The notes beneath the pieces were generated by a model. The model worked only from the letters and a program-made list of their open reading frames with translations. It had not been told where the DNA came from and searched no databases. The position numbers and the translations under genes were made by a program. Below are positions 8,749-17,787 of a stretch of 47,906 bases of DNA, piece after piece; the stretch's first letter is position 1; each line of letters opens with the position of its first letter. Origin of the DNA: Sulfuricella sp035530375 (GTDB lineage Bacteria; Pseudomonadota; Gammaproteobacteria; Burkholderiales; Sulfuricellaceae); NCBI GenBank assembly GCA_035530375.1, contig DATKUY010000059.1, positions 1-47,906 on the forward strand, in the 5' to 3' direction.

Positions 8749-9351
8749 ATGGCCGTTCTCGTAGGCAAAGCCGCACCCGATTTCACCGCCGCCGCCGTGA
8801 TGGGCAATAACAGCATCGAGGAAAGCTTCAACCTCAAGACCCACATCAAAGGCAAGTATGCGGTGGTTTTCTTTTACCCGTTGGACTTCACCTTCGTCTG
8901 CCCGTCCGAACTGATCGCCTTCGACCATCGTCTGAAGGACTTCAAGGAACGCAACGTGGAAGTGATCGGCGTCTCGATCGACTCCCATTTCACCCATCTG
9001 GCCTGGAAAAACACCCCGGTCAACAACGGCGGCATCGGCAAAGTGGCCTATCCGCTGGTAGCCGACATCAAGCACGAAATCTGCAAAGCATATGATGTGG
9101 AAGCCGCTGGGGGCGTGGCATACCGCGGCTCCTTCCTGATCGACGAAAGCGGCACGGTACGTCACCAGGTAGTGAACGACCTGCCGCTCGGCCGCGATAT
9201 CGATGAGATGCTGCGCATGGTGGATGCCCTGCAATTTACCGAACGGCACGGCGAAGTCTGTCCGGCCGGTTGGAGCAAAGGCAAATCCGGCATGAAAGCC
9301 GACACCAAAGGCGTGGCTGATTATCTGGCCAAGCACGCTGAAGAATTGTAA
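8749..9351 (+). CDS. 2-Cys peroxiredoxin (AhpC/Prx1 type)
   Basis: The 200-aa cytoplasmic thiol peroxidase reduces hydrogen peroxide and organic peroxides. The peroxidatic cysteine is C51 in FTFVCPSE and the resolving cysteine is C171 in GEVCPAGW, as in typical 2-Cys enzymes. The start ATG 8749 follows AAAGGAG. It is monocistronic, with its own promoter and operator upstream and a strong terminator downstream. The shared operator suggests co-regulation with trxB, and thioredoxin reductase would keep the recycling pathway of this enzyme reduced. No ahpF is nearby, so recycling through thioredoxin is likely. Confidence 0.94.
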   Translation: MAVLVGKAAPDFTAAAVMGNNSIEESFNLKTHIKGKYAVVFFYPLDFTFVCPSELIAFDHRLKDFKERNVEVIGVSIDSHFTHLAWKNTPVNNGGIGKVAYPLVADIKHEICKAYDVEAAGGVAYRGSFLIDESGTVRHQVVNDLPLGRDIDEMLRMVDALQFTERHGEVCPAGWSKGKSGMKADTKGVADYLAKHAEEL

Positions 9352-9452
9352 CTCTCGCTCGATACCATGCCGTGTAAAAAGCATACTAAATCAGTGCATG
9401 AGTGAGTAAATACGTAGCTTAGCGGAATTTGAAAAAGCAGTAGATACACGCC

Positions 9453-9486
9453 AATGGCCACGGTGAAAACCGTGGCCATTTTCTTT
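9453..9486 (+). terminator. Rho-independent terminator after peroxiredoxin
   Basis: AATGGCCACGG (9453-9463) and CCGTGGCCATT (9470-9480) form a perfect 11-bp stem with a 6-nt loop, followed by TTCTTT. It separates the peroxiredoxin gene from the convergent emrB. Confidence 0.9.
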
Positions 9487-9578
9487 CATGGAGCCACATC
9501 CGAATTGGCGGATGCCTGGTTTGGGGAACATCGAGAGGCCGGTATCGACCCAGGCCGCAGAACCGGAAAAAACCTCCA

Positions 9579-11114
9579 TTAATCCATCGCCGCCGGCACC
9601 TCGGTCGAGATTACACTCCTGGCCGGTGCTTGCAGCAGAACGATCATGGGAATGGCGGCCAGCGCGATAAACATCATCAGCCTGAAATCCTGCAAATAGG
9701 CCAGCGTAGCGGCCTGGCGTGTGACTTCGCTGTTGATGGCCGTCAGTCCCTGTGGCGATGTCAGGTTATAGACGCCAGCTTCGGTCGCCTGTCTGAGTGC
9801 CAAGCTGAAAGGGTTGATATAGTCCGCCAAGGCAGCGTGATTTGCCTGTGTCCGTTGCGAAAGATAGGTAATCACCACCGAAATGCCGATACTGCTGCCG
9901 ATGTTGCGCATGAGGCTGAACAGTGCCGTGCCCTCGTTGCGGTAATGCGGCGCCAGCGTGGAGAAAGTGATGGTGGACAGCGGCACAAAGATGAAGCCGA
10001 GGCCCAGCCCCTGCGTGATGCCGGTGCGCACGATATCCCAGCCGGTAATATCGGTAGTGAATTGTGTCATCTCCCATAAGGAAAAGCTCGTGAGGACAAG
10101 TCCCAGAAAAATCTTGTAACGAATGTCCACCTTGCCCGATAACTTGCCGACCGTGATCATGGCGATCATGGTCCCCACGCCGCGCGGTGCGAGCAGATAG
10201 CCCACATCGATCACCGGATAGCCCATCAGGTCCTGCATGAATGGGGGCAGCAAGGCCATCGTGGCGAGCAGGATGACGCCAACGATGAAGATGAACAGCA
10301 GACCGACGCTGAAGTTGCGATCCTTGAAGAGCCCCGGCTCGATAAAGGGGTGCTCATGGGTGAAGATGTGTGCGATAAAAAGGTAGAGAGCCAAGCCTGC
10401 GAGCATCGCCTCGATCGTCACCTCTCGGCTGGCGAACCAGTCGAGGGATTCGCCGCGATCCAGCATCATCTGGAGCGCACCGATGCTAAGACTGAGCAAC
10501 GCAAAGCCGAGCAGATCAAAGCGCCTCAATCGGTGAATTGGCGTTTCACGCACGAAGGCCGCCAGACCGAACCATGCCAGTAGCCCGAACGGAAGGTTGA
10601 TGTAGAACACCCAACGCCAGTTGTAATACTCGGTCAGCCAACCGCCGAGGGATGGGCCGAGGATCGGCCCTATCATCACACCCACACCCCACATCGCCAT
10701 CGCCGATCCATGCCGCTCGCGCGGATAGGTGTCGAGCAGCACGGCTTGCGACAATGGCACCAGACTTGCGCCGAACACGCCTTGCAAGAGACGGAAGAGC
10801 ACAATCTGGCTCAAGTTCTGTGCCGTGCCGCAGAGCATCGACGCCACCGTGAAGCCGACCACCGACCACATGAAGACACGCTTGCGCCCAAGACGGGCAG
10901 CAAGAAAACCGGTCAAGGGCATGAAGATGGCCGCCGCCACGATGTAAGAAGTCAGTACCCAGGAAATCTGATCCTGGGTTGCACCCATCGTGCCCTGCAT
11001 ATGCGGCAGCGCCACGTTGGCGATCGTCGTGTCCAGCGCTTGCATGATGGTCGCCAGCATGACCGACAAGGTAACCAAGCCTCGGCGGGAGCTTTCCGCA
11101 GTTGCGGCAGTCAT
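9579..11114 (-). CDS. emrB: Multidrug efflux MFS permease, EmrB/QacA (DHA2) family
   Basis: The 511-aa protein has the hydrophobic pattern of a 14-helix DHA2 transporter. Family motifs are visible: LDTTIANVALP near the start of helix 1, GRKRVFM after helix 2 and the GPxLGPSLGGW motif C (GPILGPSLGGWL) in helix 5. It exports hydrophobic compounds with proton antiport, working with the EmrA adaptor encoded 10 bp upstream and an outer-membrane channel not found here. The frame is open 55 codons further upstream, but ATG 11114 is chosen because GAGG precedes it and the extension would overlap emrA. Length equals that of E. coli EmrB. It is the last gene of the marR-emrA-emrB operon. Confidence 0.93.
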   Translation of the reverse strand: MTAATAESSRRGLVTLSVMLATIMQALDTTIANVALPHMQGTMGATQDQISWVLTSYIVAAAIFMPLTGFLAARLGRKRVFMWSVVGFTVASMLCGTAQNLSQIVLFRLLQGVFGASLVPLSQAVLLDTYPRERHGSAMAMWGVGVMIGPILGPSLGGWLTEYYNWRWVFYINLPFGLLAWFGLAAFVRETPIHRLRRFDLLGFALLSLSIGALQMMLDRGESLDWFASREVTIEAMLAGLALYLFIAHIFTHEHPFIEPGLFKDRNFSVGLLFIFIVGVILLATMALLPPFMQDLMGYPVIDVGYLLAPRGVGTMIAMITVGKLSGKVDIRYKIFLGLVLTSFSLWEMTQFTTDITGWDIVRTGITQGLGLGFIFVPLSTITFSTLAPHYRNEGTALFSLMRNIGSSIGISVVITYLSQRTQANHAALADYINPFSLALRQATEAGVYNLTSPQGLTAINSEVTRQAATLAYLQDFRLMMFIALAAIPMIVLLQAPARSVISTEVPAAMD

Positions 11115-11124
11115 TGTCCGCGCC

Positions 11125-12204
11125 TCAGAGCGAGAACCCCAGCAGGCGACGGCGATGACCTGTGTCGATTTCCACGACCGTACTGAGGCCCGCGCGCAGT
11201 TGCGGCGTACCCGGCGCAGCTGCGAGTTTGATCCGTACCGCCACCCGTTGGGCGATCTTGACCCAGTTACCGGTGGCATTCTGCGCAGGAATAACCGAGA
11301 ATTCCGCGCCCGTGGCCGGACTCAGGCTTTCGACGACGCCTTTCCAGGCCACCTCGGGATAGGTGTCGATATGGATAGCGGCCGGCTGCCCCGGATGAAC
11401 GTAGGTTAAATCCGTTTCGGTGTAGTTGGCCTCGATCCACAGATTGCCGCTGACGACCAGGGCCATCGCCGTACTGCCTGCCGCGATGTACTGCCCCGGT
11501 TTGGGCGGCTTGCTGACGGTGCCGGGGAGCGAGGCGCGCACCTCCACCCTCGCCAAATCGAGCTTGGCCTGCTCCAATTCGGCCAGCGCTGCGCGATAGC
11601 TTGGATGACGCTCAACCGGAGCATCGACGCTACCGCCGAGGGTTTCGGCGATGCGCTTCAGGTCCTGTTTCAATGCGGCGATCTGCTGGGCCGAGAGGTC
11701 TGTGTTTTGTTTTGCATCGTCGAATTTCGAAGCGGAGATGAAATTCTTTGCCACCAAATCAGCTTGGCGCTGCTGCTCTTTCAAGGCAAAGGAATACCGG
11801 GTCCCCGCCAGGGTGATTTCAGCCTGCTTTTCACGGTAACTCGCCTTGAGTGCGGCGAGATCGGTGCGTACCTGCGCCAGTTTGGCCTCGGCTATCTCTA
11901 CCGCGACCTGAAACGACGCAGGATCGAGCCGGAACAGTAGCTGACCGGCAGCGACCGGCTGATTTTCTTGAACCAGCACTTCCTTGATCGTGCCTGACAC
12001 ATCTGCGCTGACCGGCACCTTGTCCGCTTTTACGTAGGCGTTATCGGTTTCGACATAGCGTCCGCTCTTCAGGTACACGATTGAGATTACAAGAGCAGCG
12101 ATCAAGGGAACCACGATCAGGAGGAGCAGCCGTTGCAACCGGCGCCTGGATGGGCGCACCGTTGTAACGTCAGAGGGTTCATTGCTGGACGGAACATTGC
12201 TCAT
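11125..12204 (-). CDS. emrA: Membrane fusion protein, EmrA/HlyD family
   Basis: The protein (359 aa from this start) has an N-terminal cytoplasmic tail, one membrane anchor (LLLIVVPLIAALVISIVYL), a split lipoyl-like domain (VSADVSGTIKEVLVQENQP...), a coiled-coil hairpin rich in Ala, Lys and Gln, and a beta-barrel region. This is the layout of EmrA-type periplasmic adaptors. ATG 12204 follows GGGAG. An alternative GTG at 12246 overlaps the marR stop as GTGA but lacks a Shine-Dalgarno sequence; it would add 14 residues. It works with EmrB encoded immediately downstream. Confidence 0.92.
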   Translation of the reverse strand: MSNVPSSNEPSDVTTVRPSRRRLQRLLLLIVVPLIAALVISIVYLKSGRYVETDNAYVKADKVPVSADVSGTIKEVLVQENQPVAAGQLLFRLDPASFQVAVEIAEAKLAQVRTDLAALKASYREKQAEITLAGTRYSFALKEQQRQADLVAKNFISASKFDDAKQNTDLSAQQIAALKQDLKRIAETLGGSVDAPVERHPSYRAALAELEQAKLDLARVEVRASLPGTVSKPPKPGQYIAAGSTAMALVVSGNLWIEANYTETDLTYVHPGQPAAIHIDTYPEVAWKGVVESLSPATGAEFSVIPAQNATGNWVKIAQRVAVRIKLAAAPGTPQLRAGLSTVVEIDTGHRRRLLGFSL

Positions 12205-12242
12205 GGGTAAGGAACTCCCGGAATCGCGTTGTTGAGGGATTT

Positions 12243-12671
12243 TCACCGCGAGGCGAGGTTGTCGCGCATCTTGCTGAGGGCGAAGAAGACGATGGCGGAC
12301 TGCTGTTCGTCGAGATCGCGTAGAGCATCCGCACGAATCGCTGCAACGACTTGTTTTATTGCCGCCAGATGCGGGGCGGCAGCAGGTGTCAGAAATACCT
12401 GATACGCCCGCCGATCCCCGGGATCGGGACGGCGTTCGACCAGCCCGACTTCTGCCAGTTGGTCGATCAAACGAGCAAGGGTGATCGGTTGCACTTCCAG
12501 CAATTCCGCCAGCTCGACCTGGCGAACCCCTTCATGGCGAGATACATAAATGAGTGCCCGCGCCTGTGCCAGTGTGAGCGAGCTGCCTTCCAACTGTTGC
12601 TGAAAGGCTCGTCGCATCAGGCGAGAAACGTCTGCCAGCAGAAAGCCGAGACTTTCCTGTCGGAATTCCAT
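12243..12671 (-). CDS. MarR-family transcriptional regulator
   Basis: The 142-aa winged-helix protein has the MarR recognition region VELAELLEVQPITLARLIDQL followed by the wing DPGDRRAYQVFLT, where the D-x-R motif is typical. MarR proteins usually repress their own operon and release DNA when they bind a phenolic or hydrophobic ligand. It is the first gene of the efflux operon, and an inverted repeat that could be its operator overlaps the promoter. GAGGGGTG precedes ATG 12671. Confidence 0.92.
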   Translation of the reverse strand: MEFRQESLGFLLADVSRLMRRAFQQQLEGSSLTLAQARALIYVSRHEGVRQVELAELLEVQPITLARLIDQLAEVGLVERRPDPGDRRAYQVFLTPAAAPHLAAIKQVVAAIRADALRDLDEQQSAIVFFALSKMRDNLASR

Positions 12672-12684
12672 AAATCACCCCTCA

Positions 12685-12733
12685 TATATAATAATTAATG
12701 CTTATTATATACAAGCCATACGATTATCGTCAA
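12685..12733 (-). promoter_or_regulatory. marR-emrAB promoter with MarR operator
   Basis: TATATAATAA (12685-12694) and TTATTATATA (12702-12711) are perfect 10-bp arms around a 7-nt centre. On the minus strand a -35 box TTGACG (12728-12733) and a -10 box TATAAT (12704-12709) are 18 bp apart, so the -10 box lies inside the right arm. Repressor binding would block the promoter directly. Confidence 0.72.
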
Positions 12734-12939
12734 AGTGAGCTCCGCCAAACGACTCTAGACAGGCAGTTTTGGTAGCCAATGGGATAATGGGGATCCGTGA
12801 TGGAATCATGACCTCGGGGCGTTGTGCCTTACCAGGCCGGCAAGAACAAAAGACTGAGTGGTTTCAGTTATGTTAGCCTGAGCTACAACAGAAAGGGGGC
12901 AAGCAACGCCGGACAATCTTGCTACTGGACGACGAATTC

Positions 12940-13260
12940 TCAGCGCCCGTTTGGTTGTGGAGCGACGAGCCGGGAACGCTCTCCAATACAGTCGCTTTCG
13001 CCCATTTGATAGTCACGGCATATGTTCGGTCGATGCTCGTAGATAGAGCACAGCATGGTGTTCCGATCCAGGGCCGCGCACCAGCCATCGTCGAGGCGAA
13101 GCATCACCCATCCGCCCCACCGATCCTGGACGGTCAATTCCATCGGTATGCCATCATCGCCTATTAGCATGACCTCCAGCCTGCAACAGCAGGCTTCGCA
13201 GGTGGTGCATGATATGGACAGGCCAGCGTCCGTGTCGTCCATATCGTTTTTTGCGTTCAT
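12940..13260 (-). CDS. Small YkgJ-type cysteine-cluster protein
   Basis: The protein contains CTTCEACCCRLEV followed by GWCAALDRNTMLCSIYEHRPNICRDY, the CxxCxxCC...C...C...C arrangement of short YkgJ-family putative metal-chelating proteins. The frame is open to an ATG at 13347 (135 aa). The start at 13260 (106 aa) is chosen because recognisable family sequence begins shortly after it; the true start is uncertain and no strong ribosome-binding site decides it. It is transcribed away from the ThDP enzyme. This is the second YkgJ-like gene in the window. Function is unknown. Confidence 0.68.
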   Translation of the reverse strand: MNAKNDMDDTDAGLSISCTTCEACCCRLEVMLIGDDGIPMELTVQDRWGGWVMLRLDDGWCAALDRNTMLCSIYEHRPNICRDYQMGESDCIGERSRLVAPQPNGR

Positions 13261-13470
13261 AGCCGGGCATTGTCCCATGCAGGAAGCAATGGCGTCCATG
13301 AACGAACTGTGACTGTCGCCGCATAGGCTAACTGCCATGGATTTCATTATTGGTGCCAGGTTGGGTTAAACTTCTACCCCCGACAGCGAGTCGTGCCGCC
13401 TTGCCTGCGCGATTCGGGGCCATCAGATGACACGGGGACGACCCAATGAATTTGGCAGTGATGTGACGAC

Positions 13471-15138
13471 ATGAATATAGCCGTAAGCGAATTGATCGTA
13501 AGGTACCTTGAGCGCTTGGGAATTGAGTATATTTTCGGCATGCCGGGCTCACATATCCTGCCGGTCTACGACAGCCTGTACGACTCGAAAATCAGGAGCG
13601 TGCTGGTCAAGCACGAGCAGGGCGCAGCGTTCATGGCCGGCGGTTATGCGCGCGCTTCGGGTAGGATTGGCGCCTGCATCACGACTGCGGGGCCGGGCGC
13701 GACCAATCTGGTGACGGGCATCGCCAATGCCTATGCCGACAAGCAGCCGATTCTGGTGATTACGGGCGAGACCTCCACACACATTTTCGGCAAGGGCGGC
13801 TTGCAGGAAAGTTCCGGCGAAGGCGGCAGCATCGACCAGGTCACGTTGTTCGCCGGTATCACGCGCTACCACAAACTGATCGAACGCACGGATTACCTGC
13901 CCACTGTGTTGAACCAGGCGGCCAAACATCTGCTTTCCAAGGCTCCCGGCCCCGTGGTGTTGAGCATCCCCTATAACGTGCAGAAAGAAATGGTGGATGC
14001 ATCCATCCTGGATCAGATTTCCTTCACACGCATGACCGGCGAATGCGTGCTCGCCGAGCAATACATCGATAAGAGCGTGGAACTGATCCGCGAATCGAAG
14101 CGCCCCCTGATCATCGCAGGCTATGGCTGTATCCGTTCAGGTGCGCAGAAACACTTACGCCGCATCAGCGAGCGCCTCAATATTCCGGTGACCACCAGCC
14201 TTAAAGCCAAAGGCGCGATCGACGAACGCTCGGCGCTGTCGCTGGGCAGCCTCGGCGTCACCTCCAGCGGTGACGCCATGCACTATCTGGAACAGGAAGC
14301 CGACCTGGTGCTGGTGCTGGGAGCGGGCTTCAATGAAAGAACCAGCTATGTCTGGGACAAGCATCTGTTGGCGGGCAAGAAACTCATTCAGGTAGATAAC
14401 AGCGCCCAGCAACTGGAAAAGGTCTTCCGCGCCGACCTGGTGGTGCATGCCGACCTAGATGCCTATCTGCAGGCTCTGGATTCTGCCATTCAGGCGCAAA
14501 AGGTGACAGCGAAAGGCCCTGTGGATATCGCCACTTTTATCGCAGCCACACAAGCCCAGGCGGAAGCCGCCGGCGAAACGATTTTCAACCGGCAGTTCGA
14601 CCACGTGCGCGCCTTTTATGGCTGGCTGGAACAACGGTTTCCGGACGGCCTCGTCATGTTCGACGACAACGTCGTTTTTGCGCAGAACTTTTACCGGGTC
14701 TCTACCAAGGATCGTTTCTACCCCAACACCGGCATCTCCTCGCTCGGCCAGGCCATCCCGGCGGCCATTGGCGCCGGCTGCAAAGTCGACCAGCCCCTGT
14801 TTGCCATGATCGGCGATGGCGGTTTTCAGATGTGCGCCATGGAGATCATGACGGCGGTGAATTACGACATCCCGCTGAACATCGTCCTGTTCAACAACAA
14901 CACCATGGGATTGATCCGCAAGAACCAGCACCATCTCTATCAGGATCGCTTCATCGACTGCGATTTCACCAACCCGAACTATGTACTGCTGGCACAATCC
15001 TTCGGCATCAAGCATTGCCGGGTGGAAAGCGAGCAAGACCTATCAAAGCTGGAGGCGATCGATTTCCGCCACGGCATCAATCTCATCGAGATCATGCTCG
15101 ATCAAGATGCATATCCGAATTATTCCTCAAGACGCTAG
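13471..15138 (+). CDS. Thiamine diphosphate-dependent enzyme, acetolactate synthase-like
   Basis: The 555-aa protein has the three-domain layout of the acetolactate synthase/benzoylformate decarboxylase superfamily. The catalytic glutamate is E49 in VKHEQGAAFMAGGYAR, and the metal and ThDP motif starts GDGG at 448-451 and runs to NNN near 475. The substrate cannot be read from sequence; the C-terminus is short, and no regulatory subunit (ilvN) or ilvC is adjacent, so it is probably not the housekeeping acetolactate synthase. It is followed after 6 bp by a glycosyltransferase-like gene, which points to a specialised pathway. ATG 13471 has no clear Shine-Dalgarno sequence, but the N-terminal alignment fits. 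Confidence 0.82.
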   Translation: MNIAVSELIVRYLERLGIEYIFGMPGSHILPVYDSLYDSKIRSVLVKHEQGAAFMAGGYARASGRIGACITTAGPGATNLVTGIANAYADKQPILVITGETSTHIFGKGGLQESSGEGGSIDQVTLFAGITRYHKLIERTDYLPTVLNQAAKHLLSKAPGPVVLSIPYNVQKEMVDASILDQISFTRMTGECVLAEQYIDKSVELIRESKRPLIIAGYGCIRSGAQKHLRRISERLNIPVTTSLKAKGAIDERSALSLGSLGVTSSGDAMHYLEQEADLVLVLGAGFNERTSYVWDKHLLAGKKLIQVDNSAQQLEKVFRADLVVHADLDAYLQALDSAIQAQKVTAKGPVDIATFIAATQAQAEAAGETIFNRQFDHVRAFYGWLEQRFPDGLVMFDDNVVFAQNFYRVSTKDRFYPNTGISSLGQAIPAAIGAGCKVDQPLFAMIGDGGFQMCAMEIMTAVNYDIPLNIVLFNNNTMGLIRKNQHHLYQDRFIDCDFTNPNYVLLAQSFGIKHCRVESEQDLSKLEAIDFRHGINLIEIMLDQDAYPNYSSRR

Positions 15139-15144
15139 TTGCGC

Positions 15145-16995
15145 ATGACCGATTTCGTGACAACGCATCTGGCGGAATGCATCTCGCGCTATCAACCTGC
15201 CATTCCCGGCCTGGCCGATCTCGGCAAGCAACTGCAAGGCCTTTCCCCATTGACTGGGCCGAGCACGCTCGATGCGCTCATCGACCTCTATGAGCAGAGC
15301 TACCCCTTACTGGAAAAGGCGATGTGGTCCGCCGAGTCGGATTTTCACACGCTGCTGGCCTGCTATCAGGCTCTGTTCCGTGAACAAGATGCGCTGATCC
15401 AACAGCGGGGAAGCGATGATCGCCATCACTTCATCCTCAGCATCCCGGTGGCGGATCGCCCGCCCCACCTGCGCTCCTGCCTCGAAAGCATTTACCAGGT
15501 CTGCACGCTGTTCAACTATGGCGGGAACGCGTCCGGCACATGGGACAAAATCAAGATCATCGTCGCCGAGGACAGCCGCGATGAAAGCAACATCCGCCGG
15601 CACCTCGACCTGGTGGAAGAATACCGGCAGAAAGGCTTGCAGGTCTTTCACTTCGGGCTGGCGGAGCAGTATGAACTGCTGCAATCGTTGCCTCGACGCC
15701 AGCGAGAGCAATTAGGCAATCTGCTCACCACACAATCCCGGGAAAAGTTTTATCGCAAGGGCCAAGCCGCCAATCGCAACCTCAGTTACCTGAAGTTTCT
15801 GCAACTGACGAAAGACAAGGACAGGACGCTGTATTACCTGGTCGATAGCGACCAGCATTTTTGCGTGAACCGACACACCGAATCCGGCGAAGAGGCGGTA
15901 TACGCGCTGAACTATTTTTACACCATCGACAAAATATTCCGCACCACCGATACCCTGATGCTCACCGGCAAGATGGTGGGCGACCCGCCCGTCTCGCCCT
16001 CGGTGATGGCAGCCAATTTCCTCGACGACGTGACGGCCTTCTTTACCCACCTGGCCACGTTGGCCGTCGATCAGGCCTGCCAGTTTCATGGCTCGCAGGG
16101 ACCGCTTGCGGGCGATGCCGCCTATCACGACATGGCCGGGCTGTTCGGCTTCGAGAACAAGCCGGCAACCTTTCCCTACCCATGCCGACTCGAAGGCGAG
16201 CATGACCATGGCGCGTGCCTGACGGACTTTGCACGACGGCTCAACGCCTTCTTCTTTGGCGAGCACCTCACGCGCAAGACCTGGTTTTCCTACGGCAGCG
16301 GTTTCACCCAGCTCACCCCCGCGCGGACGATTTATCCCGGCAATTACATCGTCAACTACGCGGGGCTGAAATACATCATCCCTTTCGGCCACCTGCGGCT
16401 GCGCATGTCGGGCCCCACCGCCGGGCGGCTGATCGCCGCCGAGGCCAAGGCGCGTTTCGCCTCTTTCAACATGCCCAATCTGCACCGACGCACCACCGAG
16501 GCGGGATTGGATGACGATTTCCGACCCGGCGTGGAACTGGACAAGGACCGGGAACAGCAAAGCATCGACCTATCCAACGAGTTCGAGCGCCAATTCTTCG
16601 GCGACCTCATGCTGTTTTCAACCGAAGAACTGGTCAAGCAGGCGGATGTGAACCAGCCCTTTGCCCAAGAGGTGATCGAGGCGGTCATCGCCCGGAAAGA
16701 AGCCGAACTGCTGGTGCTATACCAGCAAAAGCATGAAGCCATCGTCGACAAGAACAGGCAATTGCATGACCTCGTGCTCAACGCCGGGCATTGGTGGTTG
16801 CGTTCGCCCGAATTGGCGATTGCGTTGCGACAAGTCCAGGCCTTCATCGACAACATCGACCGCAACTTTGGCGGACACTCGCTGGCTTGGCGCCAAATCC
16901 AGTCAGCCGAGCATCGCGCCCAGCGCAAACGGCAGATCGTCGAGGCTTTGATGAATTACCGGGCGGAGCGAGATGCCTGGGATAACATCTTCTAA
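15145..16995 (+). CDS. Large glycosyltransferase-like protein
   Basis: The protein is 616 aa from ATG 15145; a TTG two codons earlier is the alternative. Residues about 95-300 look like a GT-A nucleotide-sugar transferase core: FILSIPVADRPPHLRSCLESIYQV, then KIIVAEDSRDESN, and a DxD-type motif D234-S-D236 in YYLVDSDQHF. The remaining C-terminal half has no domain I recognise, and no membrane segment is evident. It begins right behind the ThDP enzyme and so is probably cotranscribed. It ends head-on against the sulfotransferase-like gene with a 4-bp overlap. Function is inferred from fold motifs only. Confidence 0.6.
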   Translation: MTDFVTTHLAECISRYQPAIPGLADLGKQLQGLSPLTGPSTLDALIDLYEQSYPLLEKAMWSAESDFHTLLACYQALFREQDALIQQRGSDDRHHFILSIPVADRPPHLRSCLESIYQVCTLFNYGGNASGTWDKIKIIVAEDSRDESNIRRHLDLVEEYRQKGLQVFHFGLAEQYELLQSLPRRQREQLGNLLTTQSREKFYRKGQAANRNLSYLKFLQLTKDKDRTLYYLVDSDQHFCVNRHTESGEEAVYALNYFYTIDKIFRTTDTLMLTGKMVGDPPVSPSVMAANFLDDVTAFFTHLATLAVDQACQFHGSQGPLAGDAAYHDMAGLFGFENKPATFPYPCRLEGEHDHGACLTDFARRLNAFFFGEHLTRKTWFSYGSGFTQLTPARTIYPGNYIVNYAGLKYIIPFGHLRLRMSGPTAGRLIAAEAKARFASFNMPNLHRRTTEAGLDDDFRPGVELDKDREQQSIDLSNEFERQFFGDLMLFSTEELVKQADVNQPFAQEVIEAVIARKEAELLVLYQQKHEAIVDKNRQLHDLVLNAGHWWLRSPELAIALRQVQAFIDNIDRNFGGHSLAWRQIQSAEHRAQRKRQIVEALMNYRAERDAWDNIF

Positions 16996-17732
16996 TCCGT
17001 GATGACCGAATCCACTGCATTCCCGATAATCTGCCGGCGGCATTCCTGGTAAACCTCTCGCGCCTTACGCAGCACATCCTCCGGAATGGCGATATGGGAG
17101 TAATCGATCGGTGTCCTGTCGATTCTTCCGCTATGGATGCGCTCGGACGAGTCGCCTTTTCTGGCCTTCCCGGTATGGCTGAAGATTTGATAGCGCTCGC
17201 TTAACGGCATTTCCAGTTCCAACCAGTCCGACAGCTTGGGAAGCAGCCTCTCCGGCGCGCGTTGCCACAATTCGGCATCGAAATAATAATAGGGCTGCGT
17301 GGCAGCCCGGCTGAAGTCGGCAAGTGCCTGGATGCGCGCGATGTAGTAGTTCGCTGCCTCGACGGGGGAAGCATAAAGATCCTCGACCTCTTTTTGCGCG
17401 AACAGATCGACGATGCTCTTGATCGTATGTTCCGGTTCCAGCAGCGAGACCAATATTTTCATATTCGCCTGACCCAACTGCGCGGGCTTAAACAGATAGT
17501 CGTTGTGCAGCAGCTTGTCGAAAAGATACCGGCTGTTCTCCTTGATCTCATCGCTTTCCAGGAATACCTCAAGCTGCTTATCCAGCGCGGAGGCATCCTC
17601 ATAGCTGATATGCATTTCATAGTAGCCATTGATCTGCGGATGCGAGCCGAGAATATGCCCCGCCAGACTGGTAAAGGCGCGCATATGACTCAACAGGAAA
17701 ATTCGGGAGTAGCGTTCAGATGAAGGATTCAT
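16992..17732 (-). CDS. Sulfotransferase-like protein
   Basis: The 246-aa protein begins RIFLLSHMRAFTSLAGHIL, then GSHPQINGYYEMH. This resembles the 5'-phosphosulfate-binding loop of bacterial sulfotransferases, in which a polar Ser/Thr-rich loop precedes a helix and the GSHP segment. A matching 3'-phosphate motif is not clear, so the call is tentative. If correct it would transfer sulfate from PAPS to a small molecule or glycan. It converges on the glycosyltransferase-like gene with overlapping stop codons, and the ThDP enzyme lies beyond that. Start ATG 17732. Confidence 0.55.
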   Translation of the reverse strand: MNPSSERYSRIFLLSHMRAFTSLAGHILGSHPQINGYYEMHISYEDASALDKQLEVFLESDEIKENSRYLFDKLLHNDYLFKPAQLGQANMKILVSLLEPEHTIKSIVDLFAQKEVEDLYASPVEAANYYIARIQALADFSRAATQPYYYFDAELWQRAPERLLPKLSDWLELEMPLSERYQIFSHTGKARKGDSSERIHSGRIDRTPIDYSHIAIPEDVLRKAREVYQECRRQIIGNAVDSVITD

Positions 17733-17787
17733 GCAATCAGATAGGTTAGGTCGCTTTACTGCCGGCTCAAGTCGGAGCTATTACCAT

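Noticed and set aside
9391..9579. 62-codon minus frame between the peroxiredoxin gene and emrB
   Set aside because: It runs through the peroxiredoxin terminator and has no plausible start signal.
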